This document shows positions 59,693 through 64,000 of a stretch of 64,000 nt of DNA, in pieces. The stretch is from Dechloromonas agitata is5 (GTDB lineage Bacteria > Pseudomonadota > Gammaproteobacteria > Burkholderiales > Rhodocyclaceae). Both the position numbers and the translations under genes were made by a program. The DNA is taken from NCBI RefSeq assembly GCF_000519045.1, contig NZ_KI912532.1, forward strand, positions 2,232,001-2,296,000, in the 5' to 3' direction. Numbering within the stretch: the first letter of the stretch is position 1; each line of letters starts with the position of its first letter. The notes beneath the pieces are model-generated. The model did no database searches. It worked only from the letters and a program-made list of their open reading frames with translations, and had not been told where the DNA came from.

Positions 59693-60001
59693 TTACTTGA
59701 GCTTGGCGAGGTACTCGGAGAGGGCCTTGATTTCCTCGTCGTTCACCAAGTGCATGACGCCCTTCATCGCAGCGGTCTGGCCATTGTTGCGGGCACCGCT
59801 CTTGATGTCCTTCATCTGCTGCTCAGAATAGGCAGCGTTCTGGCCGGCGATCTTCGGGTAGTTCGGCATCAGCGGCTTGTCGCCCTTCGGGCCGTGGCAG
59901 GCGTTACAGGTTTTTTCGGTGTACAGCTTGGCACCATCCGGAGCGGCAAAAGCCGGGGAGGCGACGAGAGCTGCGGCAATCAAAGACATAACGAGTTTCA
60001 T
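59693..60001 (-). CDS. Monoheme cytochrome c (c553/c5-like), probable electron donor to NosZ
   Basis: 102 residues with a signal peptide (LIAAALVASPAFA). Single heme site CNACH (Cys32, Cys35, His36), a domain segment MPNYPKIAGQNAAYSEQQMKDIKSGARNN, and an axial Met in AAMKGVM (Met79 or Met83). Small class I cytochromes of this type shuttle electrons in the periplasm. It lies between nosZ and the diheme cytochrome, has AGGAGG before its ATG, and is preceded by an FNR-like box at 60061-60074. Confidence 0.92.
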   Translation of the reverse strand: MKLVMSLIAAALVASPAFAAPDGAKLYTEKTCNACHGPKGDKPLMPNYPKIAGQNAAYSEQQMKDIKSGARNNGQTAAMKGVMHLVNDEEIKALSEYLAKLK

Positions 60002-60024
60002 GGAATTTCCCTCCTGATGTGAAA

Positions 60025-60051
60025 CGGGGAGCAGAGTAATTCTGCTCCCCG
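60025..60051. other. Perfect 11-bp hairpin between nosZ and the monoheme cytochrome gene
   Basis: CGGGGAGCAGA (60025-60035) pairs with TCTGCTCCCCG (60041-60051), loop GTAAT, 42 nt after the nosZ stop. On the minus strand only three T follow, so it is either a weak terminator or a 3' stabiliser of nosZ mRNA. Confidence 0.75.
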
Positions 60052-60060
60052 CAATATGCC

Positions 60061-60074
60061 TTAAGTCAGATCAA
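60061..60074 (-). promoter_or_regulatory. FNR/DNR-like box for the monoheme cytochrome gene
   Basis: Minus strand TTGAT-CTGA-CTTAA: a perfect left half and 3 of 5 in the right half. It shares TTGATCT...TTAA with the nosZ box read on the plus strand. A weak TACTCT (60038-60033) is at the class II -10 distance but falls inside the hairpin. Confidence 0.45.
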
Positions 60075-60092
60075 AACTGTCAGGCGCTTGGA

Positions 60093-62375
60093 TTACTTGA
60101 CCTTCTTGGCACCGTTCTGCTCAAGGTAGGTCTTGGCACGCAGACCGATGTCGGCAGCCTTGACCTGGTATTGCCAGACTTGCTCAGCCCACAGGTTGGC
60201 CTGGTCCCAGTCCTTCTTGGCGGCAGCGGCTTCGTGCTTGGCCTTGGCATCCTTGGCCTTGTTCAACTGGTCGGTTGCATCATCAACCATGTTGACCACA
60301 TCCGGGAAGTCCTTGAAGTTGTGGCTGGTGATGAAGCCAACGACGGAGTCGATGACGGCCTGGGTATCCGCAACCTTCTTCAAGGTGTTCTTGTAGTCGG
60401 TTTCGGTGTAGTTGGCCTTGGCTTCGGCGGTCTTGGTCGGCTTCCAGCCCTTCGGCTTGACCAGCAGGTAACCCTGCATTTCAAGGTGCAGCGCCGAGCA
60501 GAATTCCGTGCAGTAGTACGGATAGACGCCTTCCTTGTCAGCCTTGAACTTGACCGTGACGGTCTTGCCCGGCTCGACCGACGCATGGACGTTGTAGGTC
60601 GACACGGTGAAGCCGTGGGTTTCGTCCTGGGCACGCTCGAGGTTGGTCAGGTGGATGGTGATTTCGTCGCCCACTTCCGCCTCGATGGTTTCCGGCGTGA
60701 TGTGCGAGCGGATCAACGTACCCTTGACCTCGATCTTGTTGCCCTTCTTGGTCGTCACTTCTTCGCCGGCACGGACGGCGCCCGGATGCGGCTTGTCCGT
60801 ACGGGAATCGGTACCGACCTTGTAGCGGACACCCGGCTTCAGCTTGGAAGCTTCGATGGCCACGACGTAGTGCGGCTCACCCAGCGGCAGCGGCATGTCG
60901 TACAGCAGTTGCATCTTGTCGTTGGTGATGTCGATCAACTGGTGGTTCTGCGGATGCAGCGGGCCAACCGGGTTGAAGCGGTCGATCGACAGCTTGTTCA
61001 GGGCGACCAGATAGCGGCCCTTCGGATCCATGGAGTCACCTTCCATGGTCATCAGGTGACCGATGTTGTAGTGCACCGAGATCTTGTCGAGAACCTTGCC
61101 TTCGCAGTGATCCCACTTGACGACCTGCGAGTCGACATACAGGGAGGTGTAGGCGACGCACTTCTTCGAGTCGTACTGGGTGTGGAGGGGGCCGAGACCC
61201 AGTTGAACCTGGGTGTGCAGCGCATCCTTCATGCCGACGACCGGAATGCCGTACGGGTCCTTGGATTCGAACTTGCCGGCCTTGATGGCGGCCTGAATCT
61301 TCTCGAAGGAATAGACGGAGACGTGGGTGTCCAGCTTGCCGGAGACGGTGATGAACTTGCCATCCGGGGTGACGTCGACGCCGTGCGGCGACTTCGGCTC
61401 GGGGATCAGGAACAGGATGCCTTCCTTGACGGCGACATCCATCGGCAGGACCTTGTGGCCGTTGATGACCTTGGCCTTGCCAGCGGCGACCAGTTCGGCA
61501 GCCTTCTTCCAGTTGATCACGTGCAGGTAGTCGGTGTCCTTGGCGGAGCAACCGGCTTCATACGGCGGACGGCCCTTTTCGATACCACCGACGTAGCGCT
61601 CGGTACAGAAGGAGTTGGTGAAGGACCAGCCGTCAGACGGGCCCTTGCCGGCGTCGGACAAGTCCTGCGAGTACGGCGGCAGTTCGACGGAGAAGGATTC
61701 CTTCGGGTCGATACGGCCTTCCTTGCGGTCGAACTTCCAGTAGGTCACGCCACCGCGGTACTTCTCGTTGAAGTCTTCCAGCGGGTAGAACTTCTTGTTT
61801 TCCAGCGGGGCAGCGTACTGGGCGGCTTCGATGACGTATTCGGTATTCGGGGTGACGAAGGCGCCACCGTGTTCCGACTTGTAGATCGGGTTGATGACGA
61901 TCTGCTTGGTTTCGAAGTCACGCAGGTCGATCACGGCGAGGCGCGGGTTGGCCTTGTCGTTGATGAACAGGAACTGGCCGTCATACTTGCCCTGGGTTTC
62001 GGAGATGGCCGGGTGGTGCGTGTCGCCCCAGGTGATTTCCTTGCCATCGATCCAGCCCTGCTTGAGGACGGACTTGGAGTTTTCGTCGAAGCCGTAGCCT
62101 TGCCACGGTTCCGGGGTGAAGACACCGATGTATTTCAGGATGCGCATGGACGGAATGCCATACACGATGACCTGGCCGGACTGGCCGCCGGAGCTGAAAG
62201 CGATGAATTCATCGCGCTTGCCGGTCGGAACGTAGGTCTTGGCCGCGGCCAGCAGATCCTGCTGGCTCAGGTTGCGACGCTTCATCACGTCCTGCAGGGA
62301 TTCGGCGGACATTGCCGTACCGGCAAAGCCGAGGGCCAGCAGCAGCGCGGTGGTTTTCACTGCGAACTTACTCAT
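60093..62375 (-). CDS. nosZ: Nitrous oxide reductase, clade II (Sec-type)
   Basis: 760 residues reducing N2O to N2 in the periplasm. The signal peptide (TTALLLALGFAGTAMSA) has no twin-arginine motif, the mark of clade II. The seven CuZ histidines are assignable: His120-His121 (GDTHHP), His169 (SEHGG), His331 (SPHGVD), His351 (LDTHV), His440 (YNIGH) and His502 (GEPHY). CuA ligands lie in the C-terminal cupredoxin domain: His587, Cys622, Cys626, His630 and Met633 (CTEFCSALHLEM). After it comes a 120-residue helical extension without CxxCH. The ATG at 62375 follows GGGAG; the upstream in-frame codons lack support. First gene of the nos operon, behind an FNR-like box. Confidence 0.97.
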   Translation of the reverse strand: MSKFAVKTTALLLALGFAGTAMSAESLQDVMKRRNLSQQDLLAAAKTYVPTGKRDEFIAFSSGGQSGQVIVYGIPSMRILKYIGVFTPEPWQGYGFDENSKSVLKQGWIDGKEITWGDTHHPAISETQGKYDGQFLFINDKANPRLAVIDLRDFETKQIVINPIYKSEHGGAFVTPNTEYVIEAAQYAAPLENKKFYPLEDFNEKYRGGVTYWKFDRKEGRIDPKESFSVELPPYSQDLSDAGKGPSDGWSFTNSFCTERYVGGIEKGRPPYEAGCSAKDTDYLHVINWKKAAELVAAGKAKVINGHKVLPMDVAVKEGILFLIPEPKSPHGVDVTPDGKFITVSGKLDTHVSVYSFEKIQAAIKAGKFESKDPYGIPVVGMKDALHTQVQLGLGPLHTQYDSKKCVAYTSLYVDSQVVKWDHCEGKVLDKISVHYNIGHLMTMEGDSMDPKGRYLVALNKLSIDRFNPVGPLHPQNHQLIDITNDKMQLLYDMPLPLGEPHYVVAIEASKLKPGVRYKVGTDSRTDKPHPGAVRAGEEVTTKKGNKIEVKGTLIRSHITPETIEAEVGDEITIHLTNLERAQDETHGFTVSTYNVHASVEPGKTVTVKFKADKEGVYPYYCTEFCSALHLEMQGYLLVKPKGWKPTKTAEAKANYTETDYKNTLKKVADTQAVIDSVVGFITSHNFKDFPDVVNMVDDATDQLNKAKDAKAKHEAAAAKKDWDQANLWAEQVWQYQVKAADIGLRAKTYLEQNGAKKVK

Positions 62376-62438
62376 ATCTATTTCTCCCAAATCAAGAAGT
62401 TAGAACTTCCATTTCCCCCATCGTCGCATGCGTCATAG

Positions 62439-62451
62439 TGTCGCTGCGACA
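62439..62451. promoter_or_regulatory. 13-bp palindrome near the predicted nosZ transcription start
   Basis: TGTCGCTGCGACA is an odd-centred perfect inverted repeat 5-17 nt downstream of the start predicted from the FNR-like box and -10. A repressor site is possible; no protein can be named. Confidence 0.4.
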
Positions 62452-62462
62452 ATATGCCGCAC

Positions 62463-62504
62463 ACTGTAAGCGCCGCTCAGTGGTAAAGAATTGATCTTTG
62501 TTAA
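62463..62504 (-). promoter_or_regulatory. FNR/DNR-like box and -10 element of nosZ
   Basis: Minus strand TTAAC-AAAG-ATCAA (62504-62491; perfect right half, 3 of 5 left) and TACAGT (62468-62463) at the same 29.5-nt distance as in the diheme cytochrome promoter. The box lies 116-129 nt upstream of the nosZ start, leaving a long leader. The remainder of the divergent region up to 62587 shows no other clear signal. Confidence 0.6.
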
Positions 62505-62587
62505 ATTTCATTGGGCGATATCGGCGAAAATGCGCGCTCCCCAATGGTCCCGAGCCCCGGTGCTGTCTCGTGAATAGAAAAATACTG

Positions 62588-63040
62588 ATGGATTTGATCG
62601 GTCTCGAACTGATCGCTCTGGTCGTGGTTATCGGTTACAAGATATCGCCGATCCTGTTGCCGAAGGCCGACCTGACCGTTCTGCCCGATCCGGCCTGCAA
62701 TCTGCAGAAACAGGTGTGCCCGGCAACGCTGCCTTCCGGCGGAACCATCGAGTTGTCGCTCGGTGCCCGTCCGGTACCGCTAGTCAAGCCCTTTGCGGTG
62801 CAGGTGGTGGCAAAGGGACTTCAGCCGGCACGGATTGCAGTGGATTTTGCCGGCGTTGAAATGAATATGGGATATAACCGGCCGGAATTGCAGGAAAGCG
62901 GCGAGGGGCGATTCGTCGGCGAGGCGACCTTGCCGGTCTGTATCACCGGCCAGATGGACTGGCAGGCGACCGTGCTGATCGAGGCGGGGAGCGAGCGGAT
63001 TGCCGTACCATTCCGCTTTACCACGGGAGAGCATGAATAA
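62588..63040 (+). CDS. Membrane-anchored periplasmic protein of unknown function beside SCO
   Basis: About 150 residues. One N-terminal helix (LELIALVVVIGYKISPILL), then a periplasmic beta-rich domain with cysteines (PDPACNLQKQVCPATLP and LPVCITGQMDW), the segment GVEMNMGYNRPEL and a strand pair at the end. The layout resembles FixH/YtkA-type domains, but I cannot assign it. It ends in TAATG overlapping the SCO start and is divergent from nosZ, so a role in copper delivery to NosZ or to a cytochrome oxidase is likely. ATG 62588 is chosen; a GTG at 62570 is an alternative. Confidence 0.75.
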   Translation: MDLIGLELIALVVVIGYKISPILLPKADLTVLPDPACNLQKQVCPATLPSGGTIELSLGARPVPLVKPFAVQVVAKGLQPARIAVDFAGVEMNMGYNRPELQESGEGRFVGEATLPVCITGQMDWQATVLIEAGSERIAVPFRFTTGEHE

Positions 63041-63642
63041 TGGTTGAGCGTTTGCTGGGTCTGGCCGCCGTCGTGCTGGCCTTCGTCATTGCCGGTCTGG
63101 CCCTGTTCTGGCAGCCGGAGATGCCCGAACGAGCGCTCCCCAGGGCGCCGCTCGTGGCGGGGGGCGATTTCACCTTGCAGTCGGCCGGCGGCCCTGTTTC
63201 CCTGGCGGATTATCGGGGCAAGCTGGTGCTGCTCTATTTCGGCTACACCTATTGCCCTGATATTTGTCCGACTTCCCTGGCAGCTGCCGCCGAGGGATTG
63301 AAACAACTGACACCGGAGGAGCAGGCTGCCGTGGCGATGATCTTCGTGTCGGTCGACCCGAAGCGCGATACGCCCGAGCGCTTGAAGGAATACGTGGCCT
63401 TCTTTCATCCCGCCATTGTTGGCGTGACGGGCAGCGCCGAGGTCATTGCCGAGGTTGCCCGACGTTATGGCGTGATCTATGCGGAACAGAAGGTGGAAAC
63501 GGCGGGTGGCGGCTATGTTGTCGATCATTCCTCAGATACATTCATCATCGCACCGGATGGTGCGGTGGTTGCCAAGATTGCCCATGCGACGCCACCGGAC
63601 CAGGTTGCCCACGCCATTCGCAAGTATTTGAACCAACCCTGA
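63040..63642 (+). CDS. SCO1/SenC-family copper chaperone
   Basis: 200 residues. An N-terminal membrane anchor (GLAAVVLAFVIAGLALFW) and a thioredoxin-like domain with the copper-binding motif YCPDICPTSL (Cys72, Cys76) and His163 in YVVDHSSDTFII. SCO proteins metallate or reduce CuA sites of cytochrome oxidase and, with PCuAC, of nitrous oxide reductase. Given the divergent nosZ and the PCuAC gene 14 nt downstream, NosZ CuA is the likely client, though an oxidase cannot be excluded. Confidence 0.93.
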   Translation: MVERLLGLAAVVLAFVIAGLALFWQPEMPERALPRAPLVAGGDFTLQSAGGPVSLADYRGKLVLLYFGYTYCPDICPTSLAAAAEGLKQLTPEEQAAVAMIFVSVDPKRDTPERLKEYVAFFHPAIVGVTGSAEVIAEVARRYGVIYAEQKVETAGGGYVVDHSSDTFIIAPDGAVVAKIAHATPPDQVAHAIRKYLNQP

Positions 63643-63656
63643 AGGAGTAGGAATTC

Positions 63657-64000
63657 ATGAAGAAGCTATCGCTGTTTGCTGCCGGTTTGCTCTTTTCCGC
63701 GGGTGTGCTCGCGGGTGCCGCCGACAATGTCGCCGTGCAGGACCCCTATGTCCGCCTGGCGCCGCCCAATGCGCCGGCGACCGGCGCATTCATGGTGATC
63801 AAGAACAATGGCGACAAGGACATCAAGGTGGTCAAGGCGGCCAACCCGGTTTCGAAGGTGACGGAGTTGCACACCCATCTGAACGAAGGCGGCGTGATGA
63901 AGATGCGCCCGGTTCAGGCCATCGACATCAAGGCCAAGGGTGAGGCCGTGCTCAAGCCGGGCGGCCTGCATGTCATGCTGATCGACCTCAAGGCGCCGAT
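63657..64000 (+). CDS. PCuAC-family periplasmic copper chaperone (partial, runs off the window)
   Basis: The first 114 residues are present. Signal peptide (LFAAGLLFSAGVLAG), then the PCuAC (DUF461) domain with the exact copper pattern H-x10-M-x21-H-x-M: His72, Met83, His105 and Met107. AAGGAG precedes the ATG. PCuAC hands Cu(I) to SCO or CuA. Third gene of the divergent copper module. The stop codon lies beyond the window. Confidence 0.92.
   Translation, partial: MKKLSLFAAGLLFSAGVLAGAADNVAVQDPYVRLAPPNAPATGAFMVIKNNGDKDIKVVKAANPVSKVTELHTHLNEGGVMKMRPVQAIDIKAKGEAVLKPGGLHVMLIDLKAP

Noticed and set aside
51760-62375. Clade I nos cluster with NosR
   Set aside because: NosZ lacks a Tat signal, no nosR or nosX is present, and nosB, nosG and nosH are; this is a clade II arrangement.
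60171-62438. 755-residue open frame antisense to nosZ
   Set aside because: Shadow of the nosZ reading frame; Val/Gly/Asp-rich translation with no recognisable domain, and its apparent start lies upstream in the nosZ leader.
1-64000. Search for mobile elements, CRISPR arrays, toxin-antitoxin pairs, tRNA and rRNA genes
   Set aside because: No transposase, integrase, phage gene, repeat array or RNA gene was recognised; gene order and composition look like core chromosome throughout.

Overview
The window reads as a chromosomal segment of a GC-rich, respiratory betaproteobacterium, most likely of the Rhodocyclales (Dechloromonas/Azonexus/Azospira type). That placement is an inference. It rests on the TCA block order (mdh, divergent GntR regulator, sdhCDABE, gltA, sucAB-lpdA, zapE), on the beta-oxidation genes, and on a clade II (Sec-exported) nitrous oxide reductase cluster. 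Coding density is very high, no intergenic gap reaches 300 bases, and I see no rRNA, tRNA, CRISPR array, insertion sequence, prophage or integrated element.

Layout. 1-14.5 kb: truC, a CitE-like lyase and mdh on the minus strand; then on the plus strand a GntR/UTRA regulator, sdhCDAB, sdhE, gltA, sucA, sucB and lpdA, an almost complete oxidative TCA set without sucCD. 14.5-23 kb: housekeeping genes (zapE, a secretin-like periplasmic protein with a small membrane partner, a chemoreceptor, rsmJ, an alpha/beta hydrolase, a fused SpmAB-type membrane protein, a YkuD-like protein). 23-28 kb: a NemR-type redox regulator followed by nemA, a DMT exporter, a luciferase-like oxidoreductase and a YqhD-type aldehyde reductase, which looks like an electrophile/aldehyde detoxification operon. 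28-33 kb: two small Gln/Ala-rich proteins sharing a C-terminal tail, folB-like and folA-like genes, and a large Cache-PAS-PAS-GGDEF-EAL protein.

33-51 kb is a fatty-acid degradation region: a PsrA-like TetR regulator, fadE, a FadI-like thiolase, a DegV protein, a FadB-like bifunctional enzyme, a FadL porin, then a second run with a FadN-type bifunctional enzyme, fadA, a DUF4442 thioesterase-like protein, a chalcone-isomerase-like protein, fadD, a flavin oxidoreductase and an acyl-CoA dehydrogenase. Three sites resembling the known PsrA motif (CAAAC-N4-GTTTG) lie in front of psrA, fadL and the second fad run, two of them directly over recognisable sigma-70 promoters. They suggest one fatty-acid-responsive regulon.

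51-64 kb is nitrous oxide respiration: minus strand nosZ, two c-type cytochromes, nosB, nosD, nosG, nosH, nosF, nosL, nosY and a TlpA-like thioredoxin; divergently, a membrane-anchored protein of unknown function, a SCO protein and a PCuAC copper chaperone that probably build the CuA centre. nosZ and both cytochrome genes each have an FNR/DNR-like box upstream. All three have a -10-like hexamer at the same distance from the box, although the one for the middle gene is weak. Perfect GC-rich hairpins sit after nosZ and after the second cytochrome. I found no clearly new defence or mobile system. The least explained items are the paired small proteins at 28.06-28.72 kb, the C-terminal extension of NosZ, and the control structures in the nos and fad regions.
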